Assembly (NCBI GenBank): GCA_903772945.1
Contig: CAICTM010000927.1
Span: forward strand, 1 to 42,529
DNA from: Seminavis robusta
Taxonomy: Eukaryota > Bacillariophyta > Bacillariophyceae > Naviculales > Naviculaceae
Direction: 5' to 3'
Length of the DNA stretch: 42,529 bases
A program made the translations under genes and the position numbers. A model generated the notes under the pieces. That model saw only the letters and a program-made list of their open reading frames with translations. It was not told where the DNA came from and did not search any database. Shown here in pieces: positions 9,130-21,233 of the stretch. Position 1 is the first letter of the stretch, and each line of letters starts with the position of its first letter.

Positions 9130-10937
9130 ATGATGAAGAGTGAGAACGAGTCGGGCATTGCTGGAACTGCAAACGGGCAGAGTGCCAGAACGGAGCCAGG
9201 CCAATGCCCGCATGAATCCAAGCCTCAAACTCCTGCTGGCCCTTCTGATGCTCAAGTTCCCTTCTTGGCAGGCGAAACAGCGGCAGCAACGACTCCTTCG
9301 TCTGAATCTGCTTTGGGCCCAGGGTTTCCCTCCGAACCACTGTCATCATCGATCGGTCAAACAGCCAATGCATCCATTCCATTCTTGCCGGGAGATGGAG
9401 GAGCTACCAACGCGACAACTACCACCAGGTACTTCGATACCCTTCGGATACCTGATGGAAACGGTCAAAGACAAACCCAACAAGTTGCACCCAACGGATC
9501 TGGATCTGCCAGTTCTGTCAAGCAAAGTATAGAAATGCCGTCGTCGTACAGTCTCGTTGAAAAATCGCTAGCAGGCCAGCCAAAGGTCCAAGTTCCAGCT
9601 GCCCCCCATGTTTCGCTGTCGGGCACGTCAATGCTCTCAACTGTGGCTTCACAAAGACCCCTTCTGACTATTGGAAATGCATCCTCCTCATCTGGAGTTC
9701 GTGCAACTCCAAAAACGGTACGTACCAAGTTGACGCTAGGTTCAAGGCCATGCAGTGGATAGTGCAAGTCAGGGCTGACCGTTCGTCCCAATCTTGCAGC
9801 AGCGACCATTGCCAGCCAGCGCGGGACACACAGCATCCAAAGTAGCTATCCCCACAAGTGCTGCACACGTAGCTCAGCCTGCCAGCAAAGTCAAAACGGG
9901 CACCTCCCTTCGTCGTGGAAAGTGGACAGTCGAGGAGGAGGCATATGTAGCCAGGGTGATTCAAGATTTCAACTCTGGCTTCTTGAATGCTCCGGCAGGG
10001 ACCACATTGCGCAGTTACTTGTCTGAAAAACTGCAATGTGACCCCATGAGAATCACAAAGAAGTTTACGGGGGATGCATGTATTGGGAAACGAGTGTTTC
10101 ATCCTGCCGTTCGAAATCTTAGCAATGCTGCAGCAATAGATAAGGCTCAGGTAAGAAGGAGAATCCTCAGTCTGAGATTCTCCGCTTCGTTGGTATGACT
10201 GCTTATTGTATCAAACAAGGCCTTCTCTCAACCTTGCATGCTTGTCTTAGGCCGAGCTTGACGCTTTGGAACGACGGTGGAGGCGACGGCTTGAAATGCA
10301 GCAACGAGAGTCTGCAAAGAAGGCCGCTGCATCGGCGGCTGCGGCGGCGGCAGCATCAGGTCGAAATCATGGCTTTGTCACGAATGGAGCTCTAGGCAGT
10401 GGCCTTGTGGGGGCTCCAACAACTGGAGTCAACGGAGGGGCCCTTGGCGCACAAGCCACTGCTCCTGCCATTGGAGTAACACAAACAGCCTCATGGCTCG
10501 ATCGCGCCTCCAACATTCTGAAAGAAACTGGGTCTCGACAAACGGGGGTATCAGTTCCTTGTTCCAAGCAAAAGTTCTCGCTCACTCAGGAACAAGCGCA
10601 AGCGCTCCAGTCTCTTCCGCGGAAAGAAATTGAAATGCAAATGAAGGAAGTTGAGAGGCTGATCCATGAAGGCCCCATCATCCAGCAAACAAGCGCTGGA
10701 CTCCCGCTTGTCTTACACCAATCTGCCGCGGAAGCTGCTGTACCGCCCCCACCAGTTCCGAAAACCATCGTTGCGAATGCTGCAGGATGTTCAGCTGACT
10801 CTGATGGGCAGCAAACCCCACCCGAACCCGCCGACAAGCGAATGCGCACTGGAGCAGAAGATGCAGAAGCCCTTGTTGGGTTCTTGACCGCGGTTCGGGC
10901 ATCAGCAGCAGCCGGGACAGATTCCTTCTCTGGTTGA
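9130..10937 (+). CDS. SANT/Myb-like domain protein, three exons
   Basis: Exons are inferred at 9130-9717, 9800-10150 and 10251-10937, giving about 541 residues. The introns are 82 bp (GTACGT...TTGCAG) and 100 bp (GTAAGA...TCTTAG), both phase 0, and the frame is kept across them. ATG 9130 is followed by a second ATG at 9133; the open frame upstream has no other ATG. Residues 1-230 are Ser/Thr/Ala/Gly-rich and probably disordered. Exon 2 carries the conserved block (about residues 234-305) LRRGKWTVEEEAYVARVIQ, then GTTLRSYLSEKLQCDPMRI and KKFTGDACIGKRVF. This pattern is typical of a diatom SANT/Myb-like family (from memory). Exon 3 has a basic helix with a poly-Ala run encoded by GCN repeats (about 10322-10356), and an acidic tail with DKRMR. 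A nuclear DNA- or chromatin-binding role is likely but not shown. It converges with the CWC27-like gene, about 350 bp away. Confidence 0.8.
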
Positions 10938-11287
10938 CTTGATTCAGATCCGGACACATCCGACAGCCCCAAGCTTTATCGCCATTTGGCAAAATGCAAA
11001 ATGATCTGCTACGCATGTACCATAGGAGACGGCTCTTGAGAAATCTATGAGCAATACAGAAAGAGGATTCCATTATTCAGAGGCAAAAATCTAAGAGTAA
11101 ACTAGCACAGCTCTCACGGGAAGAGCAATTTTGGAACCTGAATATCACTGATCACAGAGCATGATATAAGTCTTTGGACAAGACACCAGGAACAAGTATT
11201 GCAAAAGGGATGTAATATCCAAAGGACAGGCGCTAACATGACTTCGAGGAAGCGAACACAAAAGACACGGTTTCAGTGGTTCGTCGA
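10938..11287. other. Convergent intergenic region, 3' UTRs
   Basis: This region separates the stops of two convergent genes. No coding frame with support is visible. It should hold the two polyadenylation regions; I could not identify a definite signal. Confidence 0.5.
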
Positions 11288-12902
11288 TTAGTGCTTACGC
11301 TTGCGTTTGTGCTTCTTATCGTCTCGGTGGTGAGAGCGGCTCTTGTGTTTGCCGCGTTTCGCTTCTACGACTTCATAGTCATCGGCATCTCGTCCGTCAC
11401 CACCCAGAGAATCATGATTCTGCCTTCGACATTTAAAGGCTGTACCGAGCCAGGCACGTTGATTGTTGCCACCTTTCTCTTCTTCATCATCACTATCGAG
11501 AACCTGACCGTGATAAGTTGGGGCTTCTACAGCAGTGTCATTCGCACGACGATTATCCTGTTTGTCATTGGCCTGTTGGGCCCGACGAGCCATGCGGGCT
11601 GCTAACGAATTGCTGCTCTCCTCCTCCACCATTGCTGTGCGATGACTTGCGTTCTTCCACTTTTTGCTGCACCGTCGACCGAAAGGACGTGAGCTTGGAG
11701 AGTGTTTCTTCTTCTCTGTCCTTTTTACTTTTCTTGCCCTTGGAATATTTGAGGCGACATGCTTCTACCAAGCTCACCTTTGGCTTTGACAACACCTCCT
11801 TGGGCTTTTTGTGTTTCCTGCCATCTTTGTCCCTATCCTCCCCTTTAAGCTCCCCAGTGTCATTTGATGTAGCCTCTTGCCGATTTCGTCGTGACGAGAA
11901 TTTCATGGATGGTTCTTCCGCTGTGTCATTGTGCGCAGTGGGAACTGTTGGCTCCTCATCACCATCAGCCTCGACCCTTTGTTTCTTTTTGAGAGTTTTG
12001 TTGTCAGTGTCTGATACTGTTTCTTTGGACTCCTCCTCATGTACCCTATTCTTGACTTTGCCGTCTACGTGTTTCCCCAGCACTTTGCTCTCCACAACAT
12101 CATGACTGCTCTGCATCCCCTTTGTTGCCTTGCTGGCTGGCATTCCTCCACCCCCTTCTTCATCTAGTTCCGCTCCAAAGGAGAGCACATTAGTGTTAAA
12201 CTTTCCCTTGCGCTTCTTCTTCTTCTTTTTGGGTTTGGTTTCTTCTTCGACAGTTTTTTTGACTCTCCAGGGAACGGATGGTTGTGGTACCAAATCCTGA
12301 TGAATTGGATTTTCCAAAATCTTGACGGCTTGAATACGAGTTGCATTTTGGAGATCCACCGGTTGATTGGTGGTTTCGTCTGTCACTTGTCTCCCTATTC
12401 TCATGGCATTGAAAATGGTGGGCCCACTAATGGTGCCAAAGACGATGTGTTTACTGTCCAAGTAGGGTGCATCTTCCAAAATGATAAAAAACTGGGGTTG
12501 CAAATCTTCGGCGCCCTTGGATGAGTCATCGACCCCCAACGCCATGGCCACTTGTCCACGATGATTGAATTTGATCCGAGAATTGACTTCGTAGGATCGT
12601 CGCTCCATTGCCTCGGAAGCTCCAACGGCTTGCCGATATCCAGCAGCTTCTGGATTGCTCATGGAAAAGGACTTGTCAACAGAAGAGGATTCATGCCGCA
12701 GTGCTCCAGTTTGAATCAAAAAGTTTCGTACGATCCGATGAAACATCATGTCCTGGTAAAAGCCGTCCAGACACAGCTGCAAAAACAACCGTGTCGTTTG
12801 TGGGCATTCACAACACCATAGAAATATTTCCAAAGGACCGTCGGTCGTCTCAAATATCACACGGCCTGCCACTGCAGGTTCAGTAGCATACACCCTGCTC
12901 AT
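11288..12902 (-). CDS. CWC27: CWC27-type spliceosomal cyclophilin, with one frame break
   Basis: ATG at 12902 starts MSRVYATEPAVAGRVIFETT, matching the N-terminus of CWC27/SDCCAG10 cyclophilins, spliceosome-associated PPIase-fold proteins. The cyclophilin domain covers residues about 10-215: FHRIVRNFLIQTG supplies the Arg/Phe/Gln positions, PQFFIILEDAPYLDSKHIVFG supplies Gln/Phe/His, and the usual Trp is absent, as in other CWC27 proteins that may lack isomerase activity. A family-typical LSFGAELDEE follows at about residue 245, then a long Lys/Glu/Ser-rich tail. The first frame stops at 11565. The conserved C-terminal region (SLAARMARRAQQ, DGRDADDYEVV and a terminal KHKRKRKH) lies in another frame up to 11632 and ends at 11288. 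No intron of normal size fits between them, so there is a frameshift near 11630-11660: a real mutation, an assembly error or an unusual splice. Length would be about 535 residues. Confidence 0.85.
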
Positions 12903-12937
12903 TGTTGCAATGTAGTACGGTAGTGCCTAATAAATAA

Positions 12938-15903
12938 GGATGCTCCTTCAGGTTGTGGCTGTCATCTCCCAAAGTGCTCTACGGCATTAACAGCCACCGC
13001 TACCTCGACAGCTACCTCTACCCATGCACAAGATGCGGCAGGCGCTTTGCAGGCTACAACAAGGAATCAATGAAGCTGGATGCAAGCGTTTACCATGGCT
13101 ACTTTAACTTCTATCTTGGAACAGGATACGCAGTGGACGATGACCTTTACCGATTCATAATTGAGGAGTCAGCGAACGAGGCCACCGCAACCATCCACCG
13201 AAGGCTGAAGAGAATGGGGCACGATCAATATCTGGAGGATTAACAGCTGTATTTGACTGCGGTTGGAGTCAAGAAGATCCGCCCCAAGAAGAAAACCAAA
13301 ACAATGGATTCTTATTTGACCGCTGCTCCAGCCAACCCTGAAATTGCGCGATTGCTCCACAGGAGGAACAACAACAGCACCCGCATGAATCGCCTCAGAG
13401 CAGAAGTCTTGACTCTGGAACGGAAAAGAAAGGCAGATTGTGGGTTCAAATCAATGTTGGGGGATAAGGACGACCACAACATTCATGGTGAAAGAAACTT
13501 TCTGCCTGGACTTGGCGGCACCAAACTTCGTCGTCATATTGCTTTGGGGGTGAATTCAATGCATGAACTGCTTGGTGTGGATGTTGAAGATGACCGGTTC
13601 CATGACATTGCGCACTTGTTGCCCCGCTGGCAGTACATCGTGCTTGAATATCTGGAAGACATTGACAAGAAGCTTTCCGTCCTGGAGACTGAGTTGGGTG
13701 ATGCCATCGAAGAATACCATCAGTCTGTTGAAGAGGTGTTGAATGCTCCTGGTCATGTGGAAGAGAATCCTGTCCTTGAAGATGACAGCGAGGAAGGCAA
13801 TCGTCCACCACTATTTTCGAGTTTTGAGGAGAAGAATGGTTACAACGGGAAAGTACTTTCTAAGTACCGCATTGACTCGATTGTGACCACTGTCTTCAAT
13901 CACCGCAAGGATTTCATCATCGCTAAGATGCAAGGATTGAATGCATCCGTGGTCAAGATTGATTTCAACTACAAGCTGGCCTCGAAGATACATGTATGGA
14001 CGAAGCAAGGGACAAGCTTTGCTCCATTCAAGTGTCTCATTACAATTCAGAATGAGGATGGGCTGACAATATTCTGGAAGGCTTTGAAGCACTCTGAATC
14101 ATTTCGGGAGATAATGCCTGACCTGTTGAAGCTGCGACGACGGATGAATCACAACTTGGCAATGAAGAAACGTGCAGCAAAGAAGAAATACTTGGAAGCC
14201 CGAGCTGCTATGGAGGCAGAGCTACTCAACAGGGAACCCACTCCAGTTGCCGAAATTCCTACAACTGCTGGACCTGTCGAACAGAGCATCAAAGTGGTAT
14301 ACGTCGATAATTGTTGCAATGTGTGCAAGGTCCTGAAAGAAGCGTTTCCTGGTGTTGATGTGAAACTTGACATATTCCATTGGATGAAAAGATGGAATGA
14401 TTTAATGGATGACTCTACTTCCGCCTTGGCTGGAGTGTTCCATGCCCTTCTTCGAAAAGCATTGTTTATTGTGGAGCCAAGCCACTTTGCTGATGTCGAG
14501 GCCAAGTTAGAGGCCAAGTTGAAGCGGAAGCCAAAAGTGGTTGAGGTTCTTCGGAAATGCAAGACCATGGTGCCAGATAGACCCACACTTCGCACTAATG
14601 TGGAAGCTGTTTACAACTACTGTGTTGCCAAGGATACGGATAAAGAAGTGCGACTGTCCACCATGGCTGAAGACAGTACGGAATCAAGACCAAAGCGATT
14701 CTTTAAACCGAGTACCCCGAAAACAAGGAAGGCAATCCAAGAACTCTTCGGACACATAGACAAGGGATGCTTGTCAGACCTGGACCACTCCATTGTCAAC
14801 ATCTACCGGTACAATCCAAGAACTGGTGTTACTTATGTTGCCCGCGGCACCAACACAAATGAAAGGGACAACCTTGACTTGGCCTATAGAATTCTAACAG
14901 CGACACATATTGGTAAGTTGAAGAGTGTATTGTGTGGATGCGTTCACTTGTGTTCTCACCAGTTGCTATTTCCCTCTGTGCAGGAACTCATAGAGCAGAA
15001 CGTCTCATGTATTTGTTCTTCGAAAATAAGAATTATAGGAAAGCGATTCTCCGCCTTGGCACCAAGGATTATGGTACACCTCACACTGAGAAGCTTCTCA
15101 TGTTGAACAATTATGCCTCAATGCTGGGTTATCCCAGCAAGAAATTGCCCTTTGCCGACATCTCAGCCCCCACTACCGCCCCAGTGAAAGAACACTTTGG
15201 TTTTGATTATGCCGCTGTGGCAACTGAAGATGTTTCAAACCCGGTTGAACCTTCTGTGGCCGTTCGCACTTATGAGACGCTAGGACCAAAACCTGACGAA
15301 AATGCTGACAATGAGGGATCTCAAGACACTGGAACATTGGAGGAGAACCAGCGTCTTAGCGAGGATCTTGTTGAAGTCATTGGTGACGATTTGGATGTGG
15401 AGGTTCTAGTGGATGAAAACGACGTGAACAAGATAGTAGACGCTACGGTGGCTATGCAGATTCGCCTGCTTGAGACAAATCACGATGCTCAACTGTCAGA
15501 TCGCCAAAGACATCGAGAGTTTATTCAGACTGAGTTAGCACGTCTTATGCCCAATGAAACAAAAGCGAGGGAGAACACTGTACAGGCCTTTAAGCGGCTT
15601 GCTGACAACCAACCGTGGTTTCTTTTTCGGTCGCCAAACAGCTCCTCGCCAGAAACAGTGGAGGATCGCGAAGAAGCCGCTCTGTTCAAGGACTGGCTAC
15701 ACGAGCGACAGTACAGTTTGTGCGCATGAAGTGGACCTCACTCTTTTGCTTCTTTTGAGCGAGATTGGAACAATGAAGTTGCACGACAGTTCAAAGAGTG
15801 GAGCAGTGGAGATGACACCATTGTGCAAATTCGCTGCAAGAGCAAGGGTCAGCTTATGGACTACAGCAAGCAATGTCAAGAAACAGAGGCTCTTCAGGCA
15901 ACA
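12938..15903 (+). pseudogene. DDE-transposase-like gene, 5' and middle part, split by a retrotransposon
   Basis: One frame runs from 12938, where an upstream TAA closes it, to 14912. A 71-bp intron (14913-14983, GTAAGT...TGCAG) follows, then 14984 to the LTR edge. In-frame stops are TAA 13241-13243 and TGA 15727-15729, with coding sense continuing past each. An N-terminal Cys pair (YPCTRCGRRFAGYN) precedes a YFNFYLGTGYAVDDDLY block. The RNase H-fold core has KIDFNYKL (Asp codon 13961), VVYVDNCCNVC (Asp 14306), LDIFHWMKRW, and GTNTNE (Glu 14861), a plausible D-D-E triad. No ATG was found at the 5' edge, so the start is missing or lies in an unseen exon. The frame opens only 35 bp from the CWC27-like ATG on the other strand. 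The 3' part resumes after the inserted copia at about 25371. Superfamily unassigned. Confidence 0.65.
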
Positions 15904-16311
15904 TGCTAATGAGGCGTTTTCTCCCATGACTCAGAAGACCAGTGACTCGCCCCAGTCGGAGGTCAAGGAATAGAGTTCATGAGTACCGGAAGAGCGCGCA
16001 TAGTCTGCGCAGCGTATTCCACACTGTGGTCCACGATGGATGCACCGTGGTCCCATTTAGCACTCATGTCTCGATCCTACCCGAGTCGAATAGGCGCCAT
16101 GTTTGAACCAAAAGCCGATGCCGACTTGCGCTGTTCCGTTTCTATCAGTCCGAACCTTGACAACGAAACCCAATAGACTTGATAGATTGTAATGCTCATA
16201 ATATTCTCTTTTACTGTTTGCCATTGCATGTCTTCCAAAGGTCTAGTCGAAGCTAACCATGCTACGACGCCAACCCAAGGAAGGGAGATTATCACTTACG
16301 AAATAGGAGCA
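15904..16311 (+). repeat. 5' LTR of the copia element
   Basis: It begins TGCTAATGAGGCG at 15904. Identity with the 3' LTR continues to 16308; the next bases GCA would give a CA end at 16311. A short open frame inside the LTR (15979-16176) occurs identically in the 3' LTR and is not a gene. I did not find a textbook tRNA primer-binding site just downstream. Confidence 0.85.
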
Positions 16312-16338
16312 GTTACGTCCCTACGCAACTGCGCAATC

Positions 16339-18290
16339 ATGTCCGCCGCTGCCCGTCGAACCGCTGATCGCGACAAGCTCAAGCATGTCGTGACCGTCAT
16401 GCTCAACAATGTCGAGACCAACTGGGAATCTCACGATGTCATGCTTGCCCTCACTCACTTTGGAGTCGATACTTTCTCAGACCTCATGATGATGGAATGC
16501 AAAGACATTGAGTCTCTGGTGGTTCCAGCCGATGGAGCCGCTGCAGAACGCCCTCTCAGATTCAGTCAACGGCGACAACTCCTTGCTGTGATTTGCTGCT
16601 TCTGTCGAGAGCAAACCAAATCCATCAACGTCACATCAATCAGTTTCGCTAACTTCCAACGATTCTGCATCGGACGATGGGATCCATCAGCGGAAGTGGT
16701 TCCGTGGCTCACGACATGAGCTCCTGTATCCACCGAAGCAGAGATTGAACACTGGAACAAGACGGTCAAGATCTCTCGCAGCGACTACAAGGAATTCCGT
16801 GATGAAGCGTACTGGCACAAGTGGAGTGAAGATTTTCTACTCACTGTAAAGTCTCACCGTTTGTCTCACCTACTCGAAAAAGGATACACGCCGGAGAACC
16901 CGTTGCTGGATCGCATCCAACGCGAATGGATGTACAAGACACTCTGTGACACGATTAAGACTGCAGCTAGAAAATCGTTCCTCACGCAACACCTCAAGGA
17001 CAGCGAAACTCATCTATTCTGGGAAAAGATGTCCAATCACTACAAGACATCGATGACGGCGACCATTCGTTCCTCCAAGACCTCGACCTATCTGACTACT
17101 GCCAATTTATCAGACGGATCGTGGCGTGGAAGTCAACAGAACTTCATTCTGAACTTCAAAGAACAAGGTTGAATCTACAACGACACCTCTGTGCACGAGA
17201 AGTACTCCGATGGGCAACTCGTACAGTTCCTTGAGCAAGCTGTCTCTGGCGTCCCAAACCTATCCGGTGCACGACGCGTGGATATGCTTGCACGTGCCGC
17301 AGCCAAGAATGCGGACACATACACTTTTGAGGATTACACTGCAAGCCTACTCTCACTTGCAGCTATCTATGACGCAGCTCATTCTGGTACATCACGATCC
17401 AGAGGAAACTCACGACGAAGCTCATACAATCATGAGCTCATCTTTGACCAAGATGACGAGAACCATGGATACGAATCTCATGTACACGACTTTGACACAA
17501 CCGTCGATGAACTACTTGAGGTCCATCAATCAGATCGTTCTCACAACTCTCCATTTGATCGTCCTTCACAAGGCCCTCGCAAAGTCATGATGAACGTGGC
17601 AACGTGGAAGTCTCTCACACCTACTGACCAGAAAGCGTGGGATACACTATCCGATGATGGCAAGAAGAAAATCTTGGAATACGCAGCTGATCGTGTAAAA
17701 CGAAACACACAAACGAATCAATCTGGCTCACGCAATTTTGGATTCCGACGCGACACACGCTCAGCCAACGTCCATGACATAATCGAGGAGTCACGGATCT
17801 TTGAACCCGATCATGACGATAAGCCAGCCTTACAAGTTTCGTCTCACACCTTGGATGAAAAGAAGAACAAAGTATCTTCAGACACGGATCTTTTGCATCT
17901 TGCTACACATGTTGTCCAAGACTCAACTACGGTACCCGACCTTCTGTCAGGCAACATTGCTAATGTTCTATCTCAACCTTCGTCTCGCAGCCAACGTTTC
18001 CTTTAACAATGAAGTACGACACCATGAGCTTGACGAAATTGACCGATCGGCATACCAATCATACTCTCATGAGATGCACGCCGACGACATTGATGACGGA
18101 TTCAAGACCGATAGTGAAGACGATGCTGCATCACAGCTATCCTTGAAGCTTGACACCGGTTACTGGGATGAGTCTGTTCCATTTGATCTCAACGCATTCG
18201 GATCCCCGACCTTGGCTCCGTTCGATCCGATGTCACCCCAGTACCAAGGTACCCGGAGCGTACCTCCAACACCACAGCAGCTTCCGTAAA
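16339..18290 (+). pseudogene. gag: Copia gag polyprotein region
   Basis: ATG at 16339 opens MSAAARRTADRDKLKHVV, 28 bp after the 5' LTR. One frame then reads to 18006 with two in-frame stops, TGA 16717-16719 and TGA 17170-17172. The sense afterwards continues in another frame (HADDIDDGFKTDSEDD) to 18289 after a shift near 18000. The alpha-helical part (WHKWSEDFLLTVKSHRLSHL, later FILNFKEQ, VDMLARAAAKNADTYTFED) fits the capsid region of copia Gag, and the C-terminal part is hydrophilic and acidic. No CCHC zinc knuckle is visible. Nucleic-acid packaging is the family role. This copy is broken. Confidence 0.7.
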
Positions 18291-19478
18291 CCCCCAGCTC
18301 ATGACTACGACTACTGAACCCTCACCTGCTGGCACTGATGCCATCCGTACCCACATGAACCCTCCATTTCACCAAGTGCAAGTCCCTGTTCCCATGAAAC
18401 AGCGACTCCCTCTCGGCGCAACTCGACACCGCAGCGGATGCGACTACCATCCTCAGTGATCCTGACGCATATCCCTCCGGTGACGAACAGCGCTTCTCAA
18501 CTGATGATGAACATTTCTTGGAACCCACGATACCTTCAAACCTGAAGTCTCCACCTCCTGTACAGCCATCTGCCGACAATGATGATGAACCCGACGTCGA
18601 GGAATTTCTCAGCGACCACGAATACGACGACGAATACATCGCGAGCGATGTCACCGCTCTGACACCCCGCGCGTCTCGCCTCTATTCTGCCACGGACGAT
18701 GAAGACGATGCTTTTGACACTGCGATTCGCAGCAGCCGTACTACCCCCCCCCCAAGAAGCACTGGCTGAACAGGCAGCATTGAACCTCGCGCGAACTGTC
18801 AATCTACTGATTCAGTTCATGATATTTCCCCAGACAAGCCTGCTGCGAGATCTCTGCCCGAAGTCCAGATATCGACGATTGCCTCGACCAACTCTTTTGA
18901 GACCACGGCGGTTGCCTCGGTCAACTCCTTTGAGATCACGGCCGACATATCTCCTGTCGAACTGTCCAGTTCTCCTCCCGCGACTCCCAAGATTGCGAAT
19001 ACACAACCGGATGCCGCTGATGACAACTCCATCCTCGACTACATGATCCCCGCCACTAGTACCATGCCTTCGCTTGTTGCTCATGCCATGCCCGGATCAT
19101 CCATGATGCAACGCAAACTCGCCACCGTCCCAACCTCCATGTCGAGTCCGACATCGTTGCAGACGCTTCGGGCGAGATTGCTCAACAGTGGAACAAAGTT
19201 GCTTCCACTAAGAAAGGGAAAAAGAAGTCGAAGAAGAAGAAGAAGAAAGCTACCTGCCCTTCTACCAGTAACATCTGTGCCGAATTGTTCGCTCCCACCA
19301 ATAAGGAATCTGACTCTTCATCCTCTTCTCCCACATCCTCTGAGGGTTCCAACTCCAAACCCTCTCCTACGCAGGATTTTGCATAGGCCGGAACCGTACT
19401 CCTTGTACGGCTCTACAGGCCATCTCACAAAGGGCAAATGAAATATACATCGGGACACATGACCAGGCCACTACGGCA
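18291..19478 (+). other. Gag-pol linker region of the copia, heavily frameshifted
   Basis: Coding sense changes frame several times. There is an acidic piece (VEEFLSDHEYDDEYIASD) in 18518-18769, a run of nine C at about 18746 that coincides with a frame change, Ser/Thr/Pro-rich pieces, and a Lys-rich stretch (KKGKKKSKKKKKKA) at about 19200-19250 followed by a Ser-rich acidic piece. I see no enzymatic motif. It resembles a low-complexity spacer between Gag and protease. Confidence 0.55.
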
Positions 19479-21233
19479 GTGTCTTCCGTTCCTTATGGTC
19501 AACCCCGCGCCATTTACCGCTACACCGTGAATACCAACATTGTCCGCAAGAACGATCGAGGTTCGCTCATGGATCGCGGTGCAAATGGTGGCATCCTTGG
19601 TTCAGATGCCCGCGTCACTGTTACTCATCAACGGCAAGTTGATGTCACGGGCATTGACAATCCCGAGATCAATGGTCTCAAGATTGTTGATGGCGCTTCC
19701 ATTCTCTCCACTCAGAAGGGTCCTGTCATTGGTATCTTTCGCCAGTATGCTTATCATGGAGTCAACCGTACCATCCATTCTGCCGGCCAGTTCGAACACT
19801 ACCACAACATGGTGGAGGATCGATCCTTCCGCGTTGGAGGCCACCAGTGCATACGTACCAATGATGGCTACATTCTACCGCTCGACTTCGTCAACGGACT
19901 GCCGTATCTCCGCATGCACCCACCTACCGACGACAAACTCGCGCAACTTCCCCACGTCATTCTTACTTCTGGAGCACAATGGAACCCTAAAGTCCTTGAC
20001 TACCGTCATTCTGATCACGATGATTGGTACAACCACATCATGTTGGAATCTGATGACACACCTGTGACTTCCTTTGATTCTACCGGATCTTATCGTCACC
20101 GTACCCCTCATCAGGACATCAATCCTGGACACAATACTCGTATTGACGAAGATCCCCTCCGTATCAATCGAACACAATTCCTTCAGTCTTTCTGCATCTC
20201 GTCGAACCTCAACCAGGTCTACGCATGCTTCGATGCCGATGTTACCAACACCGATGAGACTACCGTCCCCACCATTGTCATCCCTCCCGTTGAAGTTGCA
20301 CCCAAACGTATTGATTACTCTCAGTACCTCCCGTTCTTTCTCCATGTACCTGTTGACAAGATACGTCGTACCTTCGAAACCACAACACAGAACGCTCAGA
20401 ACGTCATGTCAGGACATCACATTCAGCAGACTATTCGTTCTCCTTTTCCGGCACACAATGTGTGGTGCCGAAATGAACCTGTCGCTACCGACACCATTAC
20501 TGGTGCCGTTCCTGCCATTTGTTGTGGACATAAGTATGCACAGATTTTCGTTGGTCGGAAATCGCTTGTCATCGATGTATTCGGGATGTCTACCTCCTCA
20601 CAGTTTGTCAACACCTTGGAGGACGTCATCCGAATCAGGGGAGCAATGGACACGCTTATCTCCGACAGTGCAGCATTGGAAATCTCAGACCGTGTCAAAG
20701 AACTTTTGCGCACACTCTGCATCGATTCTTGGCAGAGCGAACGTAACTACCAACATCAAACTTCGCGGAACACCGATGGAAACATGCCAAATGCAACCTG
20801 CAGTGGATCATCAACCATTGCAACGTCGACAGTGAAGCTTGGCTACTGTGTCTGGAATGGGTCGGCGATGTCATGAACCTCACCGCAGAGAAATCCATTG
20901 GATGGAGAACACCGCTGGAAGTACTCACTGGACAGACACAAGACATCAGCATACTACTGTCGTTCATGTTCTGGGATGTTGTCTACGTACCACGGTACCA
21001 CGGCAAACACTACTCCAACATGCCAGGAGAGCAAAAGTCCTCTGAAATACGAGGCCGCTTTGTTGGCTTCGGCAAACACGTTGGACATGCCCTTACCTTC
21101 AAGATACTCACGGACGACACGCATCGCATCATCCATTGATCACGAGTTCGACTCGCGAAGGAAGGTGTGAACAACCTCAAACTCGATGTGGAAGCAGGTG
21201 CTGACACTGAGGAATTTATGCTCAGTCTCTAAC
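19479..21233 (+). pseudogene. pol: Copia protease and integrase
   Basis: The frame 19479-20876 holds the protease active-site motif SLMDRGANGGILG (about 19567) and, downstream, the integrase catalytic core: VATDTITGAV (first Asp, about 20490), DTLISDSAALEISDRV (second Asp, about 20660) and WQSERNYQHQ (Glu, about 20735). A frameshift near 20770 moves the sense to 20873-21139 (AEKSIGWRTPLEVLTGQTQD, IRGRFVGFGKHVGH). After TGA 21137-21139 it goes on as RLAKEGVNNLKLDVEAG until TAA at 21231-21233. This is the expected pro-int order of a Ty1/copia element. Integrase would insert the cDNA, and protease would cleave the polyprotein. Confidence 0.8.

Noticed and set aside
11518..12105. Plus-strand ORF of 195 codons
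   Set aside because: It is the complement of the Lys/Glu/Ser-rich tail of the CWC27-like gene, and its Ser/Leu/Phe-rich composition is a shadow effect.
15979..16176. A 65-codon ORF present in two identical copies (also 25036-25233)
   Set aside because: It lies wholly inside the LTRs; duplication comes from the LTR pair and there is no evidence of translation.
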